This document shows, in pieces, positions 1 through 11,099 of a stretch of DNA of 64,000 bases. Position numbers and translations under genes: made by a program. Source of the DNA: Undaria pinnatifida (taxonomy: Eukaryota; Sar; Phaeophyceae; Laminariales; Alariaceae); assembly GCA_012845835.1 (NCBI GenBank), contig JABAKD010000005.1, forward strand, positions 14,471,705 to 14,535,704. The letters are read 5' to 3'. Positions within the stretch are counted from its first letter, which is position 1. Every line of letters starts with the position of its first letter. The notes under the pieces were generated by a model. That model saw nothing but the letters and a program-made list of their open reading frames with translations. It was not told the DNA's origin and did not search any database.

Positions 1-1
1 T

Positions 2-1111
2 TTGATAACTATCAAGTCTAAGGAAGCTGCGGTAGTGGTTCGTCATCTTATTGACCGCGTCTTTTCGGTGTTCGGCCCACCAGAAACCCTGCATTCCGAT
101 CAAGGGAAGGTATTTCAAAACCAACTCTTGAAAGAATTGCAGTCTGTCTATGGGCACAAGAAAACACGTACCGCCGTTTATCGTCCGCAAGGGAACTCTG
201 TTCTCGAGCGTGTCCACAGCACCGTTCACGATATGTTTGCCATGTACAGTAACTTGGCTTGCGATAATTGGGCGGAATTACTACCGTTTGTCCAGCTTGC
301 GCGCAACACGGCATACCCCAAAACTTTGGAGGAGACTCCTCACTATCTTGTGTTTGGGCGTACGGCTACTCTACCTGTCGAACCCATTCTCGGAGTTCCT
401 TCTACTGATGCACCACAAAATAAACTCGACTACTCACGTCGCACAGTAGAAAATTTGCAGCTCGCGTACGAGTTAGCCCGTCGCAATCTACAAGAACGAG
501 CGGACAAGCAAGCCGTCGAAAACGAAAAATTGTCTTTCCCCAGTTTTAAAGTGGGCGACAAAGTATTACTGCATCGCCCGTACCACGAAACTGACGGACC
601 AAACCCCAAGCTCGTTAGCCCTTGGCATGACCCGTATACCGTCAGAGCTCAGCTCTCCCCTGTTATTTATCGTGTGTAAAAACCGAACGAACCGGTCGAA
701 GTTACGGTCCACTTAAGTCGGATGAAACAATTCGTCACACCTAAGTCATCACCTGCCCCTGACTTTGAGGCACTCGATGACATGTTCCTCCTCGGAACCA
801 CCCTAACCGTCCCTGATCTTGATGGTTTAATGCACACCGTCACTATCGGCCCGTATGTCATCAAAGCAATCGATGGTCATAAGCGGGGGGTAGGTGCAGC
901 GTCGGTGGAGAATTTCCAATACCACCTCAAACTTAAAGGTCAACCACCACAATGTGGTGTATGGCGTCACTACAGCACTCTTCCTCAATGCAAGGAGATG
1001 ATCGAATCTTACCGTGCTGTAATTCTGTCACAAAATCCTTCGGCTTTCGACTCGCTCGGGAAGAAGAAGCGAACCTATTCTAGATCGGATCGCGACGAAG
1101 GTAACACGTAG
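2..1111 (+). pseudogene. Ty3/gypsy pol 3' end: integrase core and chromodomain-like tail, one nonsense codon
   Basis: This is the C-terminal part of a Ty3/gypsy polyprotein and enters from the left edge, so the upstream gag, protease, RT and RNase H are outside the window. The integrase core shows the second catalytic aspartate in the context FGPPETLHSDQGKVF. The glutamate region reads NSVLERVHST, the usual G-x-x-E-R-x-N/H-x-T context. It is followed by the conserved NTAYPKT...TPHYLVFGR block and the GPY-like segment around KVGDKVLLHRP. A single in-frame TAA at 677-679 interrupts it, and the same frame then continues with VTVHLSRMK. Near the end (roughly 920-1000) the pattern YHLKLKG-PP-W-LPQCKEMI resembles a chromodomain, as found in chromoviruses. 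The element is probably dead because of the stop codon, although only one lesion is seen. Confidence 0.85.
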
Positions 1112-2165
1112 GGCATGTATACGCGCGTCGTCATATACATTTTTTTTTTTCTTTGTAATTTGATCGCGTCGGTTTTGCAACAAACGATGCCCGGCGCCCA
1201 CGTGTTTTAGTATTTCCTGTAGCCGGCAGCCTTTCATGGCTTCCTTTGATTTTCGTTCGTATTTTGTCCTCCGTGCGAAGTACCGCGCACGCGTGCCCGT
1301 GGTTATCTTGTTTTTGAAGCATGACCACTGATCATGTATTTTTTCTATGGACTTTTTAGTGAAGTACAATAGCGTCTGTCGTACGCCAGTTGACTCCCCG
1401 CGTCGTTACGCGCCCTTGTGTCCTCGCACGACCTTTGTAACCGGTATCAATTTGTGTACTCTAAGCAATATGGAGCTTTGCTCTGCCAGAAATCCGAGTG
1501 GAATAGCCCATTAGTCGTCCTTGTGCTGCATCGTGTACGTCGCCTGTTGGCACTTCGTCTCCACGAGACCCAGATGATTAGTCGACTACTCGGTTTTTTT
1601 CCGGAGTGGCTTTCAGCCACAGGGGGGTCGAACAAGATCCGAGTTAGTCGAGAGGAAATTCATAATAAACGAGCAAACACCATGTCTTGTCTACTGGCTC
1701 CACGGACATCACACGCCCAGTCTCTTCCCACCGGAATGCTTTTAATAGCGGGGTTATTGGACATGTGCCTTGCGTCTGAACACAAATTCTAGAACCTTCG
1801 GGAACGTTCCGCACGTTCTCCTAGACAGATCGTCTCTCGGAGCGATGTCGTTCTCGCCCACATTCCGAGCCACAAGGAAGGGTACAACATCCCGAGGAAC
1901 CTCAAGACGTCTTCCCAGACGCTTCCTCAGCTCGTTGCCCCTTGCTTTCGTCCGAGAGGAGTGCGAGGGTGCGCCTTCGCACACCTCTCACACTTCCTTC
2001 TGTCCCCATCTCAACCTGAGATTCTGTCTCATTACCGAGGACGTCTATTCGTCCGGTGATCGTCAACACCGCCCACATCTTGCGACCGTTGCCTGAGAGG
2101 GACGCTTGTACACAAAGCGTTGGAGATTCGCACCTCCCTGCGGTGTTCTCGAGAACCAACCCTTA
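1112..2165 (+). mobile_element. Possible 3' untranslated region and LTR of the Ty3/gypsy element
   Basis: This roughly 1-kb stretch directly follows the integrase stop codon and has no convincing ORF. Its position is where the polypurine tract and 3' LTR of the element should lie. I cannot fix the LTR ends, because the matching 5' LTR lies outside the window, so this is inference from position only. Confidence 0.3.
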
Positions 2166-4524
2166 TAGTAGTGCCAATGAACAGCAGTAATGTTCTCATC
2201 TTCATTATATCGTTATAATACTCGCCAACCCCCCCTGATTTTTTTTCTGATTAAACTGTGTATAGAAAAAAAACAAGATTATACTGGTTTGCTACAGTAG
2301 TAGTACTAATAGTATATAGTAAAAATCATAATGATGTACGAGTATAGCATCCTATTAATAATACATACCTGATACAGCAGTACCTAGTAGCGTGCAGTGT
2401 TACGGGGGAACTTATTTCGTTACTATCTCGTGATATGTCATACAGTATTATATCCAGTAGTAAATACGATATGTCACTAATATCGGTTACAGCGTGTATA
2501 CCCAATAGTAAATACGATATCTCAGTAATATCGGTTATGCCATATGCCCATCGTGATGTATTGACAAGTAGTGGTATTGTGTTGATATATGATGCTGCAT
2601 GTAGTACAACATCCTCGTATTTGTATTGATACCTGGTATATCTTCAAAATATCATATATCGGATAACACAATTCTGCATACGATATCAACAGCAGTACGT
2701 ATGATACGAGTAGTACTCGCACCAGGTATATGGTTTATGCTATATACTCGTACCTGATATTCGACACAAAGCTCGCGGTACTGTGAAATGTGAAATCAAC
2801 AGCCTGCCCAAAGACAAAGGCTAATTATTATGCGGATCCCATTCCGAGCTTCAGATTTTTTTGGTCCGGTCGCTAAAATAAAACTCTCTCGTGGAAAATC
2901 GAACTACTCGTATCAGGTATATGTATGAGCAAATGATGTATAATACGTAATACGCGTGATCGGAGTATCACACACAGCTTGTAAAATAATACACAGTCAT
3001 ATTTTTATTACTCTCTGGTACATTATTTTACTGGCTCAACAGTCCATGTTACTTCCTCCTCAGCATCCTGCCTACATAAATACCCCCCCAACTTGCATTT
3101 AGGCAAGGCTTACCAGCAGGCAGGGATGCATGTATGCTTTTTCCAGTTCAAAATTTAAAAAGAAATTTGTTTACGGATAATTGTCAAAATACACTTCAGT
3201 TGTGAGATCACATTGTACCATGTCGCTTGCTGTATGTATCCGTTTTCGATTGAGTACGTACTGGTACCCAAACAAACAAAAAATATTTTTTTCAGGCAGA
3301 AGCAGGTATACCCGGTCAGTTTGACGTCAAAGCTGGTGCAGCACAAAAAAACAAGAGCATGTCACAAACGACATACAAAACATATGATACGCATGTATAC
3401 AGCACGATGACATACATACCTGGTACAACAATGCCGAAGTACTCGTCGTAAGAAAAGTACGAGCACGAAAGCAAAAAAATAATAATGCATGCTTTGCGGA
3501 ACAATTTATGCCATTGATGCCTACGTACCAACGTTTCGTCTGCAGCGCATACAAAAAAGACAGTGTGTCAGTCAAAGCGGGGAGAATCTCGTTTGCTCTC
3601 TGTATGTACTGCTGTGCCTAGCATAGACCGCGTGACTCCTCGTCATGTATGAACTATTTAGCGTCTCATTCCTCGCCTCGATTATCTAGAGATCACGACC
3701 ACCGACTCTCATCACTCATGCGGCCTGCTGTACTGCTGCTTCTATTTCTGCGGTGTCTGCCTGTGGTTATCCTGCAGCGTGCGGGGTTCGTGATACTGTT
3801 TCAAGCGAGATTTTTCTACACGTGCGAGATTTTCATCATGATAAAATGGAGTTGAACTGCCATGGAATTTTCTTCGACATCCTTTAAAATTCATTCATTT
3901 CCAGACTACTCCTTTTTCCATACTATATTCTATACGTTATATCAACCAAAATTGGCTCGGCATGCAGCTGCACTTCTACCTGCGCATTTACGACCGTACT
4001 TCTACCTGCGTCAAGCGAGACTATCAACCCACACGTATCCCAGCTGAAGCCCAACAACAGCTAGCTGTAGTCTAGCTGCGGTGAGGCGTGACGCCTGTGT
4101 CCCTGTCTGACCGTCCTCTTCACATAGACGACGTCTAGGCTAGCAGTCCTCCTTGCAAGCAGCTTGTGATGGCTGACGAAACTCACAGCGGCAGTAGCAA
4201 TAATACCCGTCTCCTTTTTTTCGTACGTACGTGTACTTTGCTATTCCTTTCCGTACGTACTCGTACATATCATATACTTTGCTACCGTGGACGTGCTCCT
4301 ACAGCAACAAAGATGACTTGAAACTTGCGAGTTGACATTGCGACTTGAAGCTTGCTATATGGTTGACACGGCATTGGTGCATGTATGAACATTTCATGAA
4401 AACAAACCCGGAAAGACTCGAGCGAAGCATGTATGTGTTTGGGCATTGATGGCTCGTCTCACAGGAACAATTTTTGAGCATAAAAAAAGTGTAACAAGAT
4501 GAGGCATGCATATTATTACACAAT
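2166..4524. other. AT-rich non-coding stretch
   Basis: No credible coding region is present. The sequence is AT-rich, with many short GGTAC/TACCAGGTA-type words. A fragment of the dispersed repeat called unit A below (CGTGATCGGAGTATCACACA) lies near 2946-2986. Confidence 0.5.
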
Positions 4525-4605
4525 GCTTTACCCTGCTGCGCGGGCATAGTAAAAACAGTATATTTGCTCTACCCTGTTGCACAAGCATAGTAAAAACAGT
4601 ATATT
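4525..4605. repeat. 41-bp tandem duplication
   Basis: Two adjacent copies with a period of 41 bp (4525-4565 and 4566-4605). Each contains CATAGTAAAAACAGTATATT preceded by a GCT(T/C)TACCCTG(C/T)TG block. Confidence 0.8.
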
Positions 4606-5009
4606 CAACAAGCGTTTCTAGAAATATTGGAAAACATACCGCTCGTATTTTTTAACCTACCATCCTGTTGGCAACGAGATCAGCTTAAATAGCAACACTC
4701 CCCTTGTGGTGACACCATATAGCACGTGACACCTCCGCGCGCGCTATGCTTACCTGCTTACGTACCTCTTCCCAGATCCACAGCGTTCGGCACGCTTACT
4801 TACGTGGTTCACGCATTACGCTTTCTATCCTCGTACCGTCACGGTGCATGAAAACAAAAGCTCTATACCTGATGACATGACTCAGACCGTCTGTACCCCT
4901 GTACTTTACTATAAATTGCACATTATTTTCTAGATCAGATTACGTCTTCAACATCTACAGCAGTGTTCTTGTTGTATGCTGTACTTCTATCCTCGTGTCC
5001 TGGTCCAAG
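4606..5009. other. Non-coding stretch
   Basis: I see no gene or recognisable repeat here. Confidence 0.4.
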
Positions 5010-5040
5010 ATTGGGAGTTCGAATCTCCCCGGGTTCACCA
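5010..5040 (+). other. tRNA 3'-half relic including CCA (possible primer-binding site on the minus strand)
   Basis: The sequence shows a perfect T arm: stem GGGAG/CTCCC around TTCGAAT at 5013-5029. It is followed by a seven-base acceptor strand CGGGTTC, discriminator A and CCA at 5030-5040. No matching 5' half (GAACCCG) lies at tRNA distance upstream, so it is not a functional tRNA. Encoded CCA is unusual for a eukaryotic tRNA gene. It suggests a reverse-transcribed relic or, read on the minus strand, a retroelement primer-binding site starting TGGTGAACCCGGGG. Confidence 0.6.
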
Positions 5041-6118
5041 TCTAACGGCAGCGAGTCGGACCTGCGCAACTATATTTCCACGAGACTAGTTATGACTCAC
5101 CTGCTGCCTTAGGAGTTCGTATTCAGTATCCAGCAATACCTTTGATTCCTCTGATTGATCCGAAACTCCAGACTTTGAGCGAACTTAAACCGTTGAGTCT
5201 CGCAAGCACGTGAGATGACAGTTGATGGATGATGTGGATGCACGAGCGAGCAGTGGTTTATGCACGGGTGAACAGTTAATATGCCTTTTTAACTTTCAAC
5301 TTTTGATCGCACTTTTTCTTTGTTAAGGGGGTGGTGTTGACTAAACACCAGGTGATGTCAGGTGGACGCAACATGCGCTACCACCTGGGTCCGGCGTTAC
5401 GATCCGGCGGATGAAACCGCTTTTTCGATGAAACGTCCTTCCCACACCCACAGAGCTACCCACCACTGCATCTGCGCCCGGTGAGTCGTAATCATCAGAC
5501 TACGGCCCACCGTATTTTTCATGTTCCCACGTTGGCTTGCCGTAACATGAGTCATGCGAGGAATAATTTGTCAGGCCACCACCACGCTACTATAAGGAGC
5601 ATGGGTGAGTAGGGCGCTACTTGGCTTTTTAGTTTCTGGCCATGACTGATTTTACGATAGCCTCCCCCCCAAAAAGTAGCGACTTTCTTTAACGAACGTT
5701 TCATGGCTGCCAGACACGAGGAAGGGTGCTATAAAAAAAGCATCCTCATTCATTTTCATGCTTGCAAAGGTCTATTGAACGATGACGTCGGGGTGGCAAC
5801 AGGCACCGTATTTCAGGAGATACGGCCGGGAGCTGGTTTCAAACCGGCGATTTCGTCAAACAGTAGTTGAGGGGGCTACCGTAGGACGACTCCCATGGTC
5901 ATCGCTTGAATGCGGCCATTGTTGCATGTCGCAATGGTTTGGATGATGTAAGACATACAGGGGGTTTTAACCCCGTGGTCGGGTTTCCTACTGCGGGACT
6001 GTGGTTGGCTGTTCTTCGGTCATAACTTGTTGTTTGGGTGCACGTTCGGCCTCGTCACTGCTGCGAAGAGCCAGTGAGGGAGATTGTTAGTTTGGATCGG
6101 CACAGCACGACGCTTAGA
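5041..6118. other. Non-coding stretch
   Basis: No ORF of note and no recognised repeat. A GGGG-rich run and the ordinary mixed-composition sequence give nothing to annotate. Confidence 0.4.
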
Positions 6119-6288
6119 AAAGTTGTAGAGGGTTGCGTATATATTCGTAGGCGTTTTAATGCGACTTTCTCATGAGACGACAGCTCTGGCACTCCGCTTT
6201 GTGCGCCTTCTCTCTTCTCTGCCCTCAAATACAACGAAGAAAAGAACCCTCGTCAGACCGCGAGGCGGTCAGGGTATCGGGGCTCGGA
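6119..6288 (+). mobile_element. Solo LTR remnant of the copia family
   Basis: This segment matches, in the opposite orientation, the LTR-like sequence next to the copia gag at 15.9-16.1 kb. Shared words include GCGTATATATTCGTAGGCGTTTT, AGCTCTGGCACTCCGCTTT, CCTTCTCTC and the palindromic CGTCAGACCGCGAGGCGGTCAGGG. No copia coding sequence is attached, so it is best read as a solo LTR or LTR fragment. Confidence 0.65.
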
Positions 6289-7464
6289 CTTCACATACAT
6301 TGCGTATGGATGACAACGTCAAATAATTATTTAAAATTTCAATTTGGCCACCTTCAGCGATAGCAGTGGAGATACTACCATGTATGTAATTAACTCTTGG
6401 GTGCCTTACCACAAACCCTACGTGATAACATCATCACTACCCTTGTGCGGAGTAAAGATTCACTCCGCACAAACATGTATCTCGACCGCCAGCTGTGATC
6501 GAACGCCAAAAAAGAACGATACCCTGCTGGTGGTCTAGCTCGTGTATTGAGCGGCATGTTTTAGAGTGTCGTTGCCGACCGACGCCAACCCCACACATCT
6601 GTATATAACATGAGCTAGGGGGAGGACGGCGGGGGGGGGGGGGGGGGCGGAAGGTGAGTTCGTTAATCGGAGTTTTCCTGGAAACTACACAGTGATAAGC
6701 TGTGTTTGCGTATCCCACTCGTTGCGTTACTGCTACTTCATCGAAATAACAGAAACAAGGCGTTTGTAATCAGCCTACCACTGGATGCAGCATAAACAAA
6801 CCTAACCCGCTCGAAGTACGCTAATTCAGGCGAGCAAAATCAGACGTTGTCGTTAGCAGTCGTGGGCTAAACTGACTACAGTGTTGACAGTGTTGGCAGT
6901 GAGGACAGTGCTGGCAGTGTTGGCATTATTGATAGTGTTGTTGTATGGACTATTATAGTGCTACTGTATCGAGTATACTTGTATCGAGTATACGGGTTAG
7001 GGAGGAGGCTGGATAGGACAGCGGTAGCACTTGTTTGGGCAAACCCTTCCTGTTTGGCGAGGTGTCTCCAAAACGAGGAGCTACCACATTTCGTTGAATA
7101 ATTGAATAAGCGAGGTCTTACGAATGTGCACCGGATGCACGTTCACTGTTTGTCAGTACTCTCAGTACTCTCAGTATTGCTGCAGCGCTTTTTTTTCGGA
7201 GGGGGGGGGGATAGAGCTCTTCAAGCAAAAAACCCTCATAAACTTTGGGTGCACCCTAACCGAACTACTCGCAGTACTACTATTAGCATACGAATACTAG
7301 CACACTACATTGGTGGTAGTATTAGTAGCATGCGCGCAGAAGCATTCATTTGTAATTGTGCGGCACAAGGAGGGGCGCTTCTAACGAAATACCCACGATC
7401 ATGTTGTCACATTTGCGTACGAAACGGGGCGGAAACATAATTTATCAGTGCTCCTTGTAATAAA
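6289..7464. other. Non-coding stretch with a G tract and a short TGTTGGCAGTG minisatellite
   Basis: No gene is supported. A run of about 17 G lies at 6631-6647. Imperfect repeats of (CAG/GAC)AGTGTTGG occur at about 6880-6945. TCAGTACTC is tandemly repeated near 7153-7175. Confidence 0.5.
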
Positions 7465-7612
7465 TGTGACCCCTCTCATTGAGAAAATTTACCCTCATAG
7501 TATGTTACATGTACAGCACTACTGTACCAACAAGCAGCTTGAAAATATGAGCACTGACCCGAAATTCATCGAACTCACACCTGACGTCCTGAAAATATTT
7601 TTATAAAATGTT
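7465..7612 (+). repeat. Dispersed repeat unit C, copy 1
   Basis: Direct repeat of 7935-8066. It runs from the ACCCCTC(T/C)CA(T/A)TGA block through GCTTG...AAGATGA-like sequence to GACCCGAAA(T/C)TC(A/G)TCGAACTCAC and CTGAAAATATTTTT. It is followed at 7620-7670 by a tRNA-like T arm (GTGGGTTCGTGTCCCAC). Confidence 0.7.
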
Positions 7613-7680
7613 AGAGTGACAGCGTATCAATTTGGAACCGTGGGTTCGTGTCCCACAGAGATTTTTTGGGGGGTTGCCGA
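7613..7680 (+). repeat. tRNA-like box B segment (possible SINE head)
   Basis: A T-arm-like hairpin GTGGG-TTCGTGT-CCCAC lies at about 7647-7663 with box-B character. No full cloverleaf could be drawn, so this is a tRNA-derived fragment at most. Confidence 0.35.
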
Positions 7681-7884
7681 CTTTTACTCTCGAATGTTGC
7701 ATTAATATTAACATATTAGATAACTGATAATACTCTGTATTCGTACTCCTCCTGCTATATAGCCGGGGGGGAGAAAAACAAAATACTCCACCTACCATAC
7801 ATATGATAGAGCAGTATAGTGGAAACTACAGCAGCAGTAATAAATTTGTAAAATAGATATGATGCTAGATCTAGCACAAAATTC

Positions 7885-8066
7885 CCCACCTAAAGTAAAA
7901 ATACCAACACTATCCACTATAGTGGACAAAAAATAGGACCCCTCCCAATGAAAAACTCACCCATATAGTATATTACAAGTACCAACAACACAGCTTGCCA
8001 AGATGAATATTGACCCGAAACTCGTCGAACTCACGGCTGACGTTCTGAAAATATTTTTTATTAAAT
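7885..8066 (+). repeat. Dispersed repeat unit C, copy 2
   Basis: Second copy of the unit seen at 7465, extended upstream through a palindromic TCCACTATAGTGGACA. A third, inverted copy is at 35345-35512. It carries a short reading frame beginning MNIDPKLVELTADVLKIFF at about 8003. The corresponding peptide start recurs in divergent form in unit A copies elsewhere in the window. Confidence 0.75.
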
Positions 8067-8866
8067 GTGATAATCCAAGCTTGATCGTTCACTGCCAATG
8101 TATTCTAAATATGTACAAGGGCTCCGCATGGGTGCCGCAACAGGGCAGCACTTGGAATTGTTCGATTCAATACTTGGGAGAGTGAAAAAGTCACCACACA
8201 CAATCATAGTCTGCACGTACCGTATGTAAGGTAATGGCAAGAGTTCGATAGATACCAATGGTCATAACAATGTACTACTACTAATAGCTACCGTTTTTTT
8301 AACGAAACCGATTCCGAGCTTCATTCATCCGATTTCGATCGGATGAATCCGAGCACACGCCGACTGACCCTTTAGTTAGGCGACGAAACGTGTCGTGAGC
8401 GTTTCGTATAATATTTTAACTCAATCAAGCATCCGGGGCCAATAACTAAGGTGATTGACCATGTCCGTTGCGTGTTCACTTCGTAGCCACTGCGAGGCGC
8501 GCATTGAGCCAGCTTCTGAAATATACAACGAATTACATAGACTAGTCTAATAGTACCATCTTGATCCGAGCCTCCCAGATCGACTGTCTGTGTGTTGTGT
8601 GATCATGGAGAGACTTGCTGGCGTTGTTCCAGGCGCGAAACACGGTGGTATGGCTGCCTTCGTCATTCAACCCCTCCAATGCTCTATTGCAATGCTGCTG
8701 CTTGTTGCTAGCTGTGTAGATCGCTCACTTCCTATAGCCATACAGTACGCGACTACAGCGCTTACGATTTTGACAGCTAAGAATTTCAGACTCGATTTTT
8801 TACTAACGATAGAAACATGTCATTTTTTGTCTGATCTCTCAATGGCCAGGATTGATATACGAAGTA
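8067..8866. other. Non-coding stretch
   Basis: Small ORFs here (for example from 8590) match nothing I recognise and have no supporting splice structure. Confidence 0.4.
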
Positions 8867-10025
8867 GGCGTCACCCGGGCACGATAGGGTCACATGCCGG
8901 GATCGGAATCCATCCACACATCTACAACTCCGACAACCCCCGTTGATATCTCCCCGCACGGTGTGGAAATCCCAACCCCACCGACGAATTTTCTGATTGG
9001 CCATGATTCGTTTATTGAGCCAGCTCCTCCACCTCGGGAGAATATACGGTCCCATCCCAGGTTCAGAGGTCGTTCCACATCTCTAAAACTTCCATCGAAC
9101 GGGGAAGCAAACCGAGCTTTCTCGGGTCGACACCACCCTGCACGGTGAGAAAACCCCAATCCCATTAGCTAATCGCTGATTGGTTCGAGCTCCACAGGGC
9201 TGTCCTAGGCGGATAGAGGTCCATCAATGGGGGGTATTTGCGTCGCACACGGGGAGGATAGGGTCCCATCTCCGATTCATGAATCCCCCGAATCTCTTCA
9301 ACTACAAAAACGCGGGAACAATAACGATGAACGGCCGTGTCGACACCACCTCGCACGACGTGGAACCCCAAGCATATTCGCTTACCGCTGATTGGCTGGG
9401 GCTCGAACACAAGGGCAACGCAACCATGGGAGGATATAGAGTCCTGTGCCCGTTTCAGACATCCTGACAAACCGGGCGCGATAACCGATTCCTCCCGCGG
9501 GTCAACACAGCCCCGCACGATGGTGCGACAATCACGTATCATTCACATTGGCTTATCGATGAGTGGCTGTGCAGCTCGCAGAGCCAGGGACACCCGGGGA
9601 GAAGATAGACCAGCAGATGGGCGGGGGGAGTTCCGACGCACCCGATAAGGATAGGGCTCTACCGCCGTTCCAGAAATCCTTTCATACCCCATCAACTCCA
9701 ACAAACCGGGGACGAAAACTGACTTCTCCCGGGCCAACACCACACCGCCAGGTGTAAAAGTCTCAGTTAGTTGAGGTTTGTATACAACGCCAGCACCACA
9801 GAACAGGGTCCAACCCCGGTTCAGAAATCCTTCAAGGTTTTACAACTATAAAAAAAATAAGGCAACTCGCGATACTGCTGAATGTTTTTTCGTATACCCC
9901 AACCCTGCTGCACGTGGACATTTCATTTGACCCCCTGCCTCGATACCACCCCGCACAGTGTAACCCAACCTTCGATTCATCGACTCAGCCGGGGTTTGTG
10001 GATAGAGGGAACCACCACTCACTAA
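8867..10025. repeat. Degenerate ~160-235-bp tandem array, about six units
   Basis: The motif (C/A)CC(C/T)(C/T)GCACG(G/A)(T/C)G(T/A)GG recurs near 8953, 9136, 9349, 9511, 9744 and 9950. Associated blocks are CAACACCAC upstream, GCTGATTGGC(T/C) about 50 bases downstream, and GGATAGGGTCCCATCCC with GGTTCAGA(AATC) further on. Spacing varies from about 160 to 235 bp. The overlapping small ORFs on both strands are by-products of the array. Confidence 0.65.
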
Positions 10026-10189
10026 AAAGTTCAGCAAGTTCAATGAAGCCACTATAATCTCATACTGGCCTGTGGTTAGGGAAGAAATTGTACGTACATG
10101 GACCAATTGCATAATATACAGCAGTCGGTCCAGATCGAGTCGATCGGTGCAACTTGCTTGCGTATCGTATTATTACAGCAGCAGTAATA

Positions 10190-10560
10190 CACTTCACTCA
10201 TATTCTTATTCTCATCCTATTTATTGTGATGCTCGCACTGCTCTCGCCCTCCCAGTAGTATAACTTAGATCCGGGGTCATATAGCGGGCTCCCCTCCCCC
10301 CTCCCCACTACGACACATGCCCTATTTTTACCGCGAGAAGAATTCAATATTTTCTTCCCTCGTCGTTCGCGTCGAATTGTACCTTCCCACGCTGCTAGGC
10401 GATTTCAGCAGTTAGTTGATCCTCTTTTTCTCATTCATTTATGCAAATACATGAAGCCAACAAAGCTCCCAACGCGGTGGTTATTTAACTCGAGGACCAA
10501 CGCTAGTATTAATAGAGTAACCCCACTCGACCACCAGGGCGACCGGCTCTATATCACTCA
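10190..10560 (-). repeat. SINE-A copy 1 (tRNA-derived head)
   Basis: About 370 bp shared with 40995-41345 and 61390-61762. Common blocks, read on the plus strand, are TCAGATCCGGGGTCAATAGCGG-like, TTTTCTTCCCTCGTCG, CCACGCTGCTAGGCG and a segment ending (T/C)GAACTC(A/G)AGGAC. On the minus strand the unit starts with a tRNA-like head (GGTCGCCCTGGTGG..., box A) and reaches box B (GAGTTCGA-type) about 60 bases on, which is the layout of a pol III SINE. Confidence 0.75.
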
Positions 10561-10564
10561 CTGC

Positions 10565-10740
10565 CCTGGTGGCGTATCAGGTTATACTCGAGTCCGGTAT
10601 GGGTCAATTTCGTGAGTTCGAATCCCCCCGAGTGCGTACTCGTATACCTTTTCGTGGGACTTTTTTTTGTGCACTAATTGACTTGCGGAAAGCGCGAGAG
10701 CGTGAGATAGCAAAATACTCGATGACAAGTCGACGATCAG
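10565..10740 (+). repeat. SINE-B copy 1 (tRNA-derived head)
   Basis: The head GGTGGCGTATCAGGTTATACTCGAG is followed by box B GAGTTCGAATCC about 45 bases later. The body includes GACTTGCGGAAAGCGCGAGAG. An inverted copy lies at 47030-47215. Its first bases abut the head of SINE-A copy 1, giving a head-to-head pair. Confidence 0.75.
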
Positions 10741-11099
10741 TGGTCGCTAAACCTTATGTGCACAAAAAAAAATGAAGGCAATAATCGGGGGGGGGGGGAA
10801 AGGGACGACACCTGTGATCAAGGCTTGTACGTCCAGAAGCTGGAAAGTAGAAGTATGCCGAAAATATATATATATATATATATATCTAGAAGAGATGATC
10901 AATCAGCAATCGGCAGCAAGGAGAACGTCAAGTACGAAACAACACGAACATACTTGTCAGTTACGTACCAACACGACCGCTTGCACTTGACCGGCAAACG
11001 ATCGCAGCAACATACAGCAACAACAAAGCACACCGCCCATATTTCTCCGAAGAGTCTTCTCGGGGAAAAAAACACCAAACGACGCGATACCGGGACTAG
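10741..11099. other. Non-coding junction with G run and (TA)n
   Basis: An 11-base G run lies at 10788-10798 and (AT)n at 10864-10885. The long plus-strand reading frame here is antisense to the copia tail and is not taken as a gene. Confidence 0.5.

Noticed and set aside
10565-10640. Complete tRNA gene
   Set aside because: Box A and box B are present, but no acceptor stem or anticodon arm pairs properly and a second copy with a long body exists, so it is a SINE head.
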